From Phaseolus vulgaris (lineage: Eukaryota > Streptophyta > Magnoliopsida > Fabales > Fabaceae), in assembly GCF_000499845.2 (NCBI RefSeq), contig NC_023758.2, positions 40,841,524 to 40,905,523 on the forward strand: DNA of 64,000 nt. The letters are read 5' to 3'. Positions 1-12,712 of the stretch are shown here, one piece after another. The position numbers and the translations under genes are program-made. Within the stretch, counting starts at the first letter, position 1; each line of letters starts with the position of its first letter. The notes beneath the pieces are model-generated. The model did no database searches, was not told the origin of the DNA, and saw only the letters and a list, made by a program, of their open reading frames with translations.

Positions 1-698
1 ATAAAATTAAAATTTAATTAAAATATAAATATTATAATAAATTAATTAAAACATATTATTAAAATTATATTGAAGTTGTAATTTTTGTATACATAAAATA
101 TAATTAAACAATTTTTCCTTTATTATTTTTTATAACCATGTAACTATGTAATAGTAATATTTGTAATTTTTCATCAAAATAAGCTAAAATTATAAAATAA
201 AATTGTTATAAATATTTTGATTTTTTATTAATTATTAAAATCATGCAATAAAAATACTTTTTATGTTTATAAGTAACTTTTTTAAAAGAATGGAAACTAA
301 AAAAATATAAGAATAAAAGGTGTAAAAAATTGTCAACACCAAAAACCATTTACAAAATCTAATCTCCAATAAAATAAATAAAAAAGTTTAAAACTGCACT
401 AATCCTCTGAACGAATACATTAATTAAGTAATGGACCAATCATAGAGGTATTTTAAACATAGATTTATATATGTATAACAATAGATTAAATTGAAGCATG
501 GAGGAAAAAAGAAGAAGAGAAGAAAGCATAGGCTAATGATGATTCATGACCTTGAAAACAAAACACAGCTAATAAAAATCATGTGGTTGCCCTAATTAGC
601 CCCACTCCTGTGCAGGGTAACCTAACCCTTTTCCCACTTATATTATCGACAACAAACCTCAAGTAACAACACATAAAACTCACCACACCCGCAAACAG
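1..698. other. AT-rich intergenic DNA and importin-5 promoter region
   Basis: The first ~500 bases are AT-rich without a credible ORF. From about 580 the composition becomes less AT-rich and holds CCTAACCC-type motifs just upstream of the TATA box of the importin gene. No transposon ends were recognised. Confidence 0.5.
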
Positions 699-784
699 TA
701 TATATAAAAGACACACAAACTCACACACCCCGAGGGAGAATAGAGTGGCGACGCGAGTCTCTCGTAATCAATCAAAAACCCTAA
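699..784 (+). promoter_or_regulatory. TATA box and telo-box of the importin-5 gene
   Basis: A TATATAAAA box lies at 699-707, about 135 bases before the start codon, so transcription should begin near 730-740. A perfect telo-box, AAACCCTAA, lies at 776-784 inside the inferred 5' leader. Telo-boxes are known from plant genes for translation and growth functions. The assignment rests on sequence and spacing only. Confidence 0.55.
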
Positions 785-835
785 CCGCGCGTGCTCGTCG
801 CCGCTCATCATCTTCATTCTTTTCTCCTCGCCGCC

Positions 836-3800
836 ATGGATCCCGAGGTGCAACAATCGCAGGTGGCCGCCATCCTTGGTGCCGATCCAGCGGCTTTCCA
901 GACGCTGATCTCGCACTTGATGTCCTCCTCCAACGAGCAGCGCTCCCACGCGGAGGCGCTCTTCAACCTCTGCAAACAAACCGATCCCGATAACCTCTCC
1001 TTGAAGCTCGCGCACCTCCTCCACTCATCGCCGCACCACGAGGGGCGTGCCATGTCCGCCATCCTCCTCCGGAAGCAGCTCACTCGCGACGACTCCTACC
1101 TCTGGCCTCGCCTCTCTCCACAGACGCAGTCCTCCCTCAAATCGCTCCTCCTCTCCTCGATTCAAACCGAGAACTCCAAATCCATCTCCAAGAAACTCTG
1201 CGATACCATCTCCGAACTCGCCTCTGGAATTCTACCGGATAACGATTGGCCGGAACTTCTCCCTTTTATGTTCCAGTGCGTGTCTTCCGATTCCCCTAAG
1301 CTCCAGGAATCTGCGTTCTTAATCTTCGCGCAGTTGTCGCAGTACATCGGCGATTCCCTCACTCCTCACATCAAGCACCTCCACGACATCTTCCTACAGT
1401 GCCTCACCAATCCCTCCGTTAACCCTGACGTACGAATTGCTGCGCTTAACGCCGTTATCAATTTCATCCAGTGCCTCTCCGGTTCCGCCGATCGTGACCG
1501 GTTCCAAGACCTGCTACCCGCGATGATGCGGACTTTGACCGAGGCACTTAATTCCGGCCAGGAGGCCACCGCTCAAGAGGCGCTCGAGCTTCTCATCGAG
1601 CTCGCCGGCACTGAGCCGAGGTTTTTGCGGCGGCAGCTTGTGGATGTCGTTGGCGCCATGTTGCAGATAGCAGAGGCTGAGTCCTTAGAGGAGGGAACTC
1701 GGCATTTGGCGATTGAGTTTGTGATTACTCTTGCCGAGGCAAGGGAGCGTGCCCCTGGGATGATGAGGAAGTTGCCGCAGTTTATTAGTAGGTTGTTTGC
1801 AATACTCATGAAGATGCTTCTTGATATCGAGGATGTTCCTGCATGGCACAGTGCTGAGACAGAGGATGAGGATGCTGGTGAAACCAGTAATTACAGTGTG
1901 GGACAAGAGTGCTTGGATAGACTCTCTATATCTTTGGGTGGAAACACCATTGTTCCGGTTGCATCTGAACAGTTGCCTGCTTACTTGGCTGCCCCGGAAT
2001 GGCAAAAACGCCATGCTGCACTTATAGCACTTGCTCAGATAGCTGAAGGCTGCTCGAAGGTATTGATCGGAGATGTCTGCTCTGTTGCAATTATTACATT
2101 TGTGTTAGTTGTAGTTGTTTGTGATGAATTATTTATTATTGTGCAATAGCTTTTATGTTCGGTGTGAGTGTGTGCCACTTGTGGTTTTAATTTTCTTCTT
2201 TTAATTGCTACAGGTCATGATAAAAAATTTGGAGCAAGTGGTTGCCATGGTATTAAACTCCTTTCCTGACCAACACCCCCGTGTAAGGTGGGCAGCCATT
2301 AACGCAATTGGGCAACTATCTACTGATTTGGGTCCGGATTTGCAAGTTAAATATCATCAAGGGGTGTTGCCAGCATTAGCTGGTGCAATGGATGATTTTC
2401 AGAATCCTCGTGTACAGGTCAGCTGGCCTTTAATTTAATTTATTTTCTTTATTATTGAGTATACTTTTTGTGCTCAATGTGTTAGAAATGAAAAATTTGT
2501 GATACAATGGGCTGTGGATATCATTAAACATTGATTGTTTACAATATGAAATGTAAATAATAATTGCAATTGTACTTTATACGAGTTAAATTTATACAAA
2601 TATGAATCATTGATATATACTGCAATTGTATGAAATGTGTATGATTTGTTTATTTTATTCTTTAGTCATTATGATTTGTAAGTGGAGTTCATTAAATAAG
2701 CTTTCTAGTGTAATTATTCTAAAAAATATTGTTTACACAGGCACATGCTGCTTCTGCAGTTCTCAACTTCAGCGAGAACTGCACACCTGATATCTTAACG
2801 CCATACTTAGATGGAATTGTTAGCAAACTGCTTGTGCTTCTTCAGGTATATTAATGTTATTTATTATTGTCATTTTACTGAATTATTATAGAATTGAATT
2901 TTTCCTTCTTAATTTGGATATTCTATACAAGTTTCAGAATGGTAAGCAGATGGTGCAAGAAGGTGCCTTGACTGCTTTGGCATCAGTTGCTGATTCTTCT
3001 CAGGTATTTTTGGGAACTTCTTTCTTCATTTGACATTTATGATTACTTTTCTTTGGATTACTCATTTAATACTATGGTCTTTCATAGGAACACTTCCAAA
3101 AATATTACGATGCTGTAATGCCATATCTGAAGGCTATATTGGTTAATGCAACCGACAAATCTAACCGGATGCTTCGGGCTAAGTCTATGGAGTGCATAAG
3201 TTTAGTTGGAATGGCTGTTGGGAAGGAGAAGTTTAGGGCAGATGCTAAGCAGGTAGGTGTTTCTTTCTACTTCACTTTGTTTTTATACTTGGTCAAACTT
3301 ATTTTAACATTTTGATTTGCAAGAATGTATGGTTGGTGTTGTATATTCACTTTTTATACATCATTATTTTAAAAAATAGTTGGTCTAGAATAGAATGGGA
3401 AGATAGGAAGTTAGCTGCCCCTGAAACTGCTTTAAACACTTCCTTCTCTACCTGGTCAGTTGGATCTCATGATTTTAATATTCTATATATGCTAAAGGTT
3501 ATGGAAGTTCTAATGTCCCTTCAAGTATCTCAACTGGAGACCGATGATCCAACAACAAGTTACATGCTACAGGTATGTTTTTTATATTATTTATATAGCA
3601 TGTGCATAAAGTGCCTATTGGACTATGTTTGTTGTAATGACTTTAATTTTTTTAAAGGCATGGGCTAGACTATGCAAATGTCTAGGACAAGATTTTCTTC
3701 CTTACATGGAGTTTGTTATGCCTCCATTGCTTCAATCCGCTTCACTTAAGCCTGATGTAACCATTACATCAGCTGATTCGGACAATGACATTGAGGACTC

Positions 3801-6800
3801 CGACGATGAAAGGTCTCATTCTTACTCCTTCTCTATTGAACTTCTCTTGTGATTTTTGGTTATGTTCACCAATAGTTTAAGCCTTAAAAGTTAAGGCCCA
3901 TTTATTGCTTTACTGGTCTTTTTGATTATAATCACCTCATCAGCACGACAACAAAAACAAACTAACATCTACAAATCCTAATGCACATTCTCATTTTCTA
4001 ATAACAATTTTATTCTACTGGAGAATCAGAACCCCACATCAATACATTTTTGTATAAGCTGAATGATTCAGACTAAGTTTTGTTTATCCTTTGTAGTATG
4101 GAAACTATTACTCTTGGGGACAAGCGAATTGGAATCAAGACTAGTGTTTTAGAGGAAAAAGCTACAGCGTGTAACATGCTTTGTTGCTATGCTGATGAGC
4201 TGAAGGAAGGATTCTTTCCTTGGATTGATCAGGTTAGAATGTTACTTTGAATCCCTTTACGCTTTGAGATTTCTTACTGTGTATCTTTACATATTTTCCC
4301 GTGTAATAATTTGAATGATATGCAGGTCGCTGGAATTTTAGTTCCACTCCTTAAATTTTATTTCCATGAGGAGGTTAGAAAGGCAGCTGTTTCAGGTATA
4401 AAAAAACTATATTCTGTGCATTTTCAGGAATTTTTTCCTTACACAGTAAAAGTAATTTATAATCATTACCATAACTGTTTAATTGTTATAATTTCCAACA
4501 CCACTTTAGCAATGCCGGAGCTATTGCGATCTGCAAAGGTAGCCATAGAGAAGGGGCAATCTCAAGGACGGGATTTATCCTATTTGAAATTTCTGACTGA
4601 TAGTATAATTCCTTCTCTGGTGGAAGCATTGCACAAGGTAAATTGTTATCCAAGTTCTTTGTTATGCTATAATGGAATTTATGTTTGCTTTTTGAAGTGA
4701 TTTTTTTTCTTTGTTTTGATTTGAAATTTTCTTGAAGAAATGTTCATTGTTTTAAATACTGCATTGAAGAAAACGTTTGTTAGAGGGCATGCAATTTTTT
4801 TTATAGTTTAGGAGATCCAGTCCTGGCTTGAGTTTGAGGACCAAGGTTTGTGTAGATTATATTTGCGGTGAACGTTGCCTGACTTATCTATCCCTTGGCA
4901 TTTCCTTGCTTAGATTTTCCCATTTTGTTTTGCAGGAACCTGACACAGAGATTTGTGCAAGCATGTTGGATTCATTAAATGAATGCTTACAGGTTCGGTT
5001 TACGAGATAACATGGTCACACACACACACATATATAGAGTGAGAGAGAGTCTATGCCTTGTGTTATGGATGAATTTCTATTATGTATTATACAGAGCCAT
5101 GACTATTGAATATACCTTGGCAAAGTTGATGTTATTACCTATAATTAAAATTTTGATGTTTATCATTATTTTTTTATTTAAAAATAAAAGTCGATGAAGG
5201 TGTCTCAATGGAACTGCTATTGTTTATTCTTTTAACCAATGCTATCCCTTCTAGGTTTTGTTGTCAATTTGCAAATAAAAAACTAAATTTTACAGTTTGG
5301 TTACTTCCTCTTTCATGTTTGGTTTATAGGGGGTGTTTAAATTGGCACTGAGTTGACTTGGTTACAATATTTTTCTTTTACACTTAACAACTGCCTGCCT
5401 CATAAATGTTTCATGATACCCTTCACATTTTACTCAATATGGATTTAGATATGTAATATTTGTTTTGTAAGGAGGGATATGCCATGTGAAATTTGGGTTC
5501 TCTGTGAAGGTTGCCTGTGTTTATTCTGCTCAGCTTTTTCGAATATCCCATTATAACTATCTTAGTAGTTTTTTTTTTATCTGGTAAGATAATACTTATT
5601 ATGTTGTTTGAATCTATTGGAGATCCTACATTGACTACATATAACACCAAATTATAATATATAAGGGGGTGTAAACATGACCTTTTAAGCCAATTTTGTG
5701 AAGTTGAATTAGGCTTAAAGTCTACTTTCTAATAAAATCTTTTTCATCCACTATATTTTCGGCTTTTCTTCAATCTCACTAGGAGGCCCTATAATGGAGA
5801 ACTGAGCTAGTTTAGCACTCTGACTGGAGGTAGAGTGAGCCTGTGAAAATTGACTGGGGAAACTATTAAGCCATATAGTGGTCAATGGCTTTTCTCTAAA
5901 CATGATTAACAATACAATACTTTGGTGTCATTAGATTCAAGTAAACCATGCCTTGGGAAAGAGGGGTGGATTGTTGTTTATTTTGTTCCATTCCATGTGC
6001 ATTGCACTGCTTTTGTTAATTGTGCATGAGTGTTAAGTAGTTGTTTTGTCAGATGCACGAGTAATGATTGATCCATTTGTTGTGTCTTTTTTGTTTATCT
6101 TTCCCTTCCTTGCCTTTTGTGCATTATAAATATGTTTTGGGTGTTTTCCGATGTTTTTGTTTCCTCTTTTAGATCTCTGGGGTGCTTTTGGACGAAAGCC
6201 AGGTCAGATCTGTTGTTGACGAGATTAAGCAGGTGATCACGGCTAGTTCAAGTAGAAAACGGGAGAGAGCTGAGAGGACCCAAGCTGAAGATTTTGATGC
6301 TGAAGAGGGGGAACTAATTAAAGAGGAAAATGAACAAGAGGAAGAAGTTTTTGACCAAGTTAGTTTTTTAACATAATCTAAAATAATTTAAAATATCACA
6401 AGTACTAGATTGCCATCTGTGTTTTTCAATTTTTACGGATGAGTTTCGTGGTCTTCTAATTTATGTATGCATACATTGTTGCAGGTGGGTGAAATATTGG
6501 GAACTTTGATCAAAACCTTCAAAGCCTCCTTCTTACCTTTCTTTGATGAACTGTCATCATATTTGACACCTATGTGGGTATGTTCTTTGAGGAAGCTTGC
6601 AATTCTATTTTATACATTTCTATTTCCCATTGAATTCATCCAGCTGGCCTTCAGATCCTATCTTCGGTATTTTGTTTTGGTGTAATTATGTGTATGTTTT
6701 ACTATTTTCTCAGTTTTAATTTAACCAGTAAATTATGGATATGATTTCGAAGATGTACATGCTGCTAATTTTTTAACTTGGCCGTTTTAAGAGCTTGGCA

Positions 6801-8985
6801 TTTGTTTGTCAATATGCTACTGTACTTGATAATCTTGTAAAGAGCATTCCTTATGCTGTATTCAAACATTTATAATATGAATAAGTCTTTAATTTATAAA
6901 AAAGAGTAGATTACCCTAGTTTTGTTAACTAGATTGCGAAGTGACTGGTGATTGCGTTCAACTCTAGGTATAGAGATAGAGATAAACTTGTGAAGCACAT
7001 AACTGCACGTCTTTATGTTCAACTTCTAATTCAGTTCTATACATTTATAATCACTGAGCTCTCCGGTCTTTATTCTCTTTTATTACACTTATCATCTTGG
7101 AGCTCATTTCTTTTCGTTCTCCTGTGCAAGTTAGCTTGCACGAGCAGTACATTTTTTTTTTCTTTCATGTAATGATCAGTCTACCATCATTAAGCTCTAA
7201 GATTTAGCCACATTCTGCTATTTGAATGGTCTATTCTAAGGAGATTTCTTATAGGCATTGTGCCTTCTTATTAATGTTAAGCCTGATTTTCAAGAAATAA
7301 AACATGTATGTCATAGTTTTTGATTTTTTATTTAATGTTTTGGATACAGGGAAGGGACAAGACTCCTGAAGAGAGAAGGATTGCAATTTGTATTTTTGAT
7401 GATGTTGCAGAGCAGTGTCGTGAAGCTGCTATCAAGTAAACTCCCTTTATTCTACTAGGTTTCTGTTTTAGCGTGCAGTGATAATTATGAAGACATGTAT
7501 TATCAACTTCATTTTTATATGCCAATTGAGCAGGTATTATGATACATATCTCCCATTCCTGTTGGAAGCTTGTAATGATGAGACTCCTGATGTCAGACAG
7601 GTCAGGATTAGGCACTCTCTGTTGGTTTCCATTTTGAATACCATTTTTATTGTTTAATCTGTTTGATTGTTTATGTTGGTATTTCCTCACATTTTTGCAG
7701 GCTGCTGTGTATGGCCTTGGTGTTTGTGCAGAGTTTGGTGGATCTGTGTTCAAACCACTGGTTGGAGGTACTGCTGGATACATTAATAAACTTGCAAAAA
7801 AAGCTGTATTTTATTGAGTAACAAGTAATTGTTTTATTGCAGAGGCTCTTTCGAGGTTAAATGCTGTGATCCAGCATCCTAACGCTCTTCATTCAGATAA
7901 TGTAATGGCATATGACAATGCTGTTTCTGCTCTGGGAAAAATTTGCCAATTTCATCGGGACAGTATTGATTCAGCCCAGGTCATTAATTGTTCTTGTGGT
8001 TTATAACCTGCTTTTAGGATTTTGGTTCCTGATTATGTCTATCATTATTACAACCAATTCTGAGCCTGACTTTAGTTTTTTTGTTGAGATGATAATTTAC
8101 ACTTTTGCTAATTTTATGTTATGTTTGCAGGTAGTCCCCGCATGGCTTAACTGTTTGCCAATAAAAGGTGATTTGATTGAGGCCAAAGTTGTTCACGATC
8201 AACTTTGTTTAATGGCTGAGAGGTTGGGCCCAACTCCTCTTTTCAATTGTCTGATCTGCTATGCTATGTATCTCTTTCTGGTGTTCTAATTGCCCTATTA
8301 ATTTGCAGGTCGGACAGTGAGCTGCTGGGCCCAAACAATCAATACCTTCCAAAAATAGTTTCAGTGTTTGCAGAGGTAAATTTTTTGTTGCCACTCCAAT
8401 TTGCATTTGCTTTTCCTGAACTTGAGGGTTTTTAACTTTTTATTTATTGGTAGGAATAGGATGAAAACCGAAACATATGAGTAGACCTTTTGTTGTTGAT
8501 GAAAGGATATATATGGAAATCAAGCCATAAGGAGAATGTGATTACTTCTCTAGCTTGTCAACTTAGAACGTGTCATATTTTATTAGACATCCATTATTTT
8601 AGTTGATGTCATGCAATCATTTCCGTAGTGTACTTTAATTTGAGGAGCCAGTGTCCTTTTCATACTTACAATCCCATGAATGCCGTAGAGTTTATGAAAT
8701 GTTCACTCTTCTGTTCCAGTAATCAAGGCACATGTAGCGAATGTGTTTTTGGGTAATGTGTATGCTTATATTGGATTTTTTTTTATATTACTTTCTATTT
8801 AATGGAAACCTTTATGACAGGTTTTATGTGCTGGTAAAGACCTAGCGACAGAACAAACAGCTGGGCGTATGATTAATTTACTCAGACAGCTCCAGCAAAC
8901 TTTACCACCCTCTACTTTTGCTTCTACGTGGTCATCTTTGCAGCCACAGCAGCAAATTGCACTGCAATCCATCCTTTCTTCATAG
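836..8985 (+). CDS. IMB3: Importin-5 / importin beta-3 (IMB3, KETCH1, EMB2734 type)
   Basis: Karyopherin-beta nuclear import receptor; in Arabidopsis this family member imports ribosomal proteins and the miRNA factor HYL1 and is embryo-essential. Twenty coding exons: 836-2059, 2214-2417, 2741-2845, 2938-3003, 3088-3252, 3498-3572, 3658-3812, 4097-4232, 4326-4395, 4510-4637, 4936-4992, 6173-6358, 6485-6577, 7350-7435, 7534-7600, 7701-7767, 7843-7979, 8131-8222, 8309-8375 and 8821-8985. All junctions are GT-AG and keep frame, giving 1114 aa, the usual family length. The protein begins [15 protein letters not shown] and ends [12 protein letters not shown]. It is helical HEAT-repeat sequence throughout, with an acidic loop near residues 652-665 and a basic-then-acidic insert near 823-853 encoded by exon 12. 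The first exon holds 408 codons; intron 11 (4993-6172) is the longest. No frameshift or stop was seen, so the gene looks intact. Confidence 0.95.
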
Positions 8986-11773
8986 TTTTCACTGCTTTGC
9001 TGCTTTACAATCCATCATTTCTTCATAGCATCCTGGCTTGGCATTTGGTGTATTGCTCTTCTTGGGAACAAGCTTTTTCCTGTTTGGTGGTCTCTATTTG
9101 TTACCCATTCTTTTTGCCATAAGATGGTTTCCATCATTCATTCTTGCATGGTGTTTTATAGCAACATGGCTTCAGTTTTGAGAATGCAGAGTCAATTGTG
9201 ATTGGAAAGGGAACTTCCTGTAGAATGTGTATATTATGAGTGTTAATAGTCCGATCGAGTCCAAAAGAGCATGTAAGGCTGTTCTGGTGTGGGAGCTTCT
9301 CGTTCTATTCCTCTTATTGTTTTTTCTTACCATATCGCGTGAGAATATAGGGTTGTCTTTGGGGCAATTCTTGCAGTTTTGGCCTATTGTATTGGTTTTA
9401 TTTCTATATCAGACAGTATTTAGTGTACCATATGAAATTTTAATGCTATTTATTCATTAAGGTTGCAGAAGTTGTTTTCAAATCCATGATTTGTTCACAA
9501 TTAAGGGGAGGCTGAAGAATATGATTTGTACGGCTAATGCAATTAAGCTGGGTCTTTCAAATTTTTTTGTTAGCTGTATTTCTTATAAATTTTTTGTGTT
9601 CAAGTGAAAAGTGTGGGTATATCATGATTGGTTTCAAGCAAATTATTAGTTGTTTTGATTACATTAAGGATTGATAGGTTATTTTCACTCGAAAGCATAC
9701 TTTTCAAAATTTGACTGGCCGCTTTTTATTTGTTTATTTGGGAACCGATCTGATGATTGATCATTATCCCTTTAAAATAAATTTTATTAACTAGTGAAGA
9801 TTGGTCAAACTGGTAAAAATATCAATGCGTAAAATCCGTTTTTGTGTTTCTAGATGTAGTTTATAATTTTAAAGATTAAAAGTACACTTTATAGAAAATA
9901 TGAGTAGGTAATGATTATTAATTTATCTTATAAATAAACATGTAATCTGTTTGCTTATATTAATTTACAAACTAGTTTAGTGTACTTTTTTTTAATTTGA
10001 TATTACATTAATGTTATTTTCTTTTCAATTTTTTACTTTTAATTTGATATTGTTAATGGAAATAATTATATTTCATTTAAATTAAAGTTTGATGATATTT
10101 TTGTTTTGAACTTTTTAAAAATATTTTGGATGTTAAGAACTTATAGAATAATTTTTTTATTTAGTTTTTATGTTAAAAAGTTATATATATATATATGTAT
10201 TATTTTAATATCAATTTCCTTATTATCTACCTTTTTCTTTCGATACAAATAATTATTAAAATAAAAATATGTTATTAAATTATAAAAGGATTTTATAAAA
10301 AGTAATTATACAATTAAATAGTTGTTGTGATGATTTTATTTAAAATAAATTTTTTATTGTGGATAGTTATTTAAAATTAAAGAGATAGTTAGTTAAAAAG
10401 TAAAATCCTAATAAATTGTGTTAAAAAAATAGTTAAAAGATATAATGTTTAGAATTGTTGACTGTTATTAAATTTTATTGTAACGTCTTTGTCGGTACAG
10501 TCTTAAAGCAGTAAAAGCCGTGATTGGTGGGAATTGATATATGCAATCATTGAGGGAAAAAGTTAATGCCTTGATAAAAGTAGACATAAATATCACAATT
10601 TCAGATGAAAGTCCACTCGCTTGGTTTCTTTGGTGAATTATAGGAAGAATTGTTCCTTCAATTTCTTAAGTACCAATGTGATTCATTTAGTACCAATGTG
10701 TTACATGTATATGTTAAAAAATTACCTGTTTACTGTATTATGAAAAAAAAGAGTGTAAATACGGCTGTGTATATTATAATTTCATTCTTCCCTTTACAGA
10801 GTGAACTTTTAGCAGAAGTTGAAATGTGTTGTTGAAAAGGATGTTTTACTTTGTGATTTATAACTTAAATTTGGAACAGCCTTGACTCTCCCACAAAGAC
10901 ATGTTAAAGTCACAGCTTTCCCCTTTCAAGTTATCCTGCATGATTGGTTAACTGAGCTTACACTACACTTTCCCCAAGTGTCCTCTCCTTATTGTGATAA
11001 AATAATCTGGTTAATTTCTAACGTAAGATTATTAAAACATGGTTGCTCCCACTGAAAACATGTTTTTCTCTATTCCGATATCCAAATCCAGCAGTCATCT
11101 TCATATTTAGAATTAAGAAACCATCTTTTATATCTATTTACAAATGGTTCTCCTCCTTACCACCTATCATAACAAAATGAGATCCTTTTCCATGTTATTA
11201 CCTTGTTGAACTAACCTTGTGTTAACAGAGTCTTTAAGTCCCTCTATGTTAGACCTTTGCTATAAAAAAACTCAATGTCTTTAATCTGTGAGAATCCTTT
11301 TGATACATGATTTTGACACTGTTTTCAAAACAGTCAAAATTCTATGATGGGTAGAGTCCAATAAATTAGATCAAGCTCTATACTTTTAGTCACTAAAAGC
11401 GAAAACACTAGTGACAAAATCAATAATGCAAAGTTGGCTATTTAGCTTCCACATTTTATAAACGATCAAAATATATTTTGAGATAACTTGTCATATACTT
11501 ATCATTAGAAGTTTTTCCAAAAAAAATATACTTCCCATTATACAAAGCAATATCACATGATGGTGTATTTATAAAAAAATAAAATAAAAATTAGTAAAAG
11601 AAAAGAAAAGAAAATGTAAGTACGAAAAGAGAATTAGAACAATGAAATTAAAAGAAAAGAAAAATGTAATTTTTTTTATAGATAAACTTGAAATGTGATT
11701 ACACAAATTATATTGCTTGCTGATAATCATAGAGATCAATGGGTTAAGGAGAATTTTTTTATGACTTCTACAT
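8986..11773. other. Importin-5 3' UTR, then AT-rich intergenic DNA
   Basis: Bases 8986 to about 9470 are probably 3' UTR, since their base composition matches the neighbouring exons and introns. The rest is AT-rich. A slightly less AT-rich patch at 10490-11250 contains a splice-acceptor-like site at 10799 followed by a short open frame, but no protein similarity was recognised. No element ends were found. Confidence 0.4.
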
Positions 11774-11868
11774 AGGTTTTGTTCTTACAACAAGGACCAA
11801 GAACACTAGAATAAGATTGATAAGATCAACTCCTTTACAAATCTTCCGAACTTGGGCTGGACTCTCTC

Positions 11869-12320
11869 GGCTTCTCCTCGAGTTGGGCTCTCGGCTTCTT
11901 CTCAGGTTGGGCTCTCGCGACTTCTTCTCGAGTCGGGCTTTCGGCTTCTTCTCGGGTTGGGCTCTCGCGGCTTCTACTCGAGTTGGGCTCTCGGCTTCTT
12001 CTCGGGTTGGGCTCTCGCGGCTTCTACTCGAGTTGGGCTCTCGCGGCTTCTTCTCGGGTCGGGCTTTCGGCTTCTTCTCGGGTTGGGCTCTCGCGGCTTC
12101 TACTCGAGTTGGGCTCTCGGCTTCTTCTCGGGTTGGGCTCTCGCGGCTTCTACTCGAGTTGGGCTCTCGGCTTCTTCTCGGGTTGGGCTCTCGCGGCTTC
12201 TACTCGAGTTGGGCTCTCGCGGCTTCTACTCGAGTTGGGCTCTCGACTTCTTCTCGGGTTGGGCTCTCGCGACTTCTACTCGAGTTTGGCTCTCGGCTTC
12301 TTCTCGGGTTGGGCTCTCGC
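11869..12320. repeat. GC-rich minisatellite, 18 units of 24 or 26 bp
   Basis: Eighteen tandem copies with the pattern GGCTTCTnCTCGnGTTGGGC + TCTC, each with or without a final GC, so units are 24 or 26 bp. Two sub-variants (TACTCGAG and TTCTCGGG) often alternate, giving a 50-bp higher-order unit. GACTTC replaces GGCTTC in three units. The array lies in the presumed U5 part of the LTR and stands out sharply from the AT-rich surroundings. It has no stop codon in any forward frame over most of its length, which creates long but meaningless ORFs. Confidence 0.92.
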
Positions 12321-12588
12321 GACTTCTCCTCACAGGTGGGTGTGTGTACCTGCAAGGCGCTCCGATGCCAAAGTCAGATATAGTTTTATGTTCATCAGAT
12401 CAATTGAATCTTACTTACCTCTTGAGTTGAACCTCTATTTATAAGGCTCTCTTATTGGGCTTAAGAGTTACTTGGGTATTTTCTTTTTGCACCTAACATT
12501 TTGAAAACACACACCTGTATATTTGGGTCCATCTTATGGGCTTTGCTATAATCACTAATTTAATTTTACTTATTTACTTTTTATATTT

Positions 12589-12698
12589 AACCTTTCGGTT
12601 GAGACTTTCGGTACAACCTTTCGGTCGAGACTTTCGGTACAACCTTTCGGTTGACCTTTCGGCCTAGACAACCTTTCGGTTGACCTTTCGGCCTAGAC
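12589..12698. repeat. ACCTTTCGG tandem repeat in the U3 of the solo LTR
   Basis: Four units: two of 26 bp (12589-12614, 12615-12640) of the form AACCTTTCGGTTGAGACTTT + CGGTAC, then two identical 29-bp units (12641-12669, 12670-12698) ending CGGCCTAGAC. Each unit contains two TTTCGG cores. The array lies upstream of the LTR TATA box on the minus strand, the position expected of U3 enhancer repeats. Confidence 0.85.
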
Positions 12699-12712
12699 AG
12701 TACATAAGGTTT

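Larger units (their letters stand above)
11780..12706 (-). mobile_element. Solo LTR of a Ty3/gypsy-type element, with internal minisatellites
   Basis: On the minus strand the order is U3 with tandem repeats, a TATAAATA box (12443-12436), then 71 bases later the motif ACTTTGGCATCGGAGC (from 12374), then a minisatellite, then the end ...TTGTAAGAACA at 11780. The ending AAGAACA is shared with the LTRs ending at 15354 and 47808. The hexamer AGGTTT flanks both sides (11774-11779 and 12707-12712), suggesting a target-site duplication. The U3 end is not a clean TG (it reads TATGTACTG), so that border may be off by two bases. No coding region is attached, so it is called a solo LTR. Confidence 0.65.

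Noticed and set aside
2060..2149. Continuation of the long importin-5 first-exon frame to a stop at 2149
   Set aside because: A GT donor at 2060 and an in-frame match to the next exon at 2214 show this is intron; the tail is hydrophobic chance sequence.
7328..7783. 151-codon minus-strand ORF inside importin-5
   Set aside because: Antisense to exons 14-16 and their introns; no recognisable protein.
11817..12444. Three long overlapping forward ORFs (153-192 codons) with repeated SRVGLS-like peptides
   Set aside because: They lie in the minisatellite, where all three frames are open because of the repeat unit. Two of the three start at non-ATG codons and none has a gene-like context.
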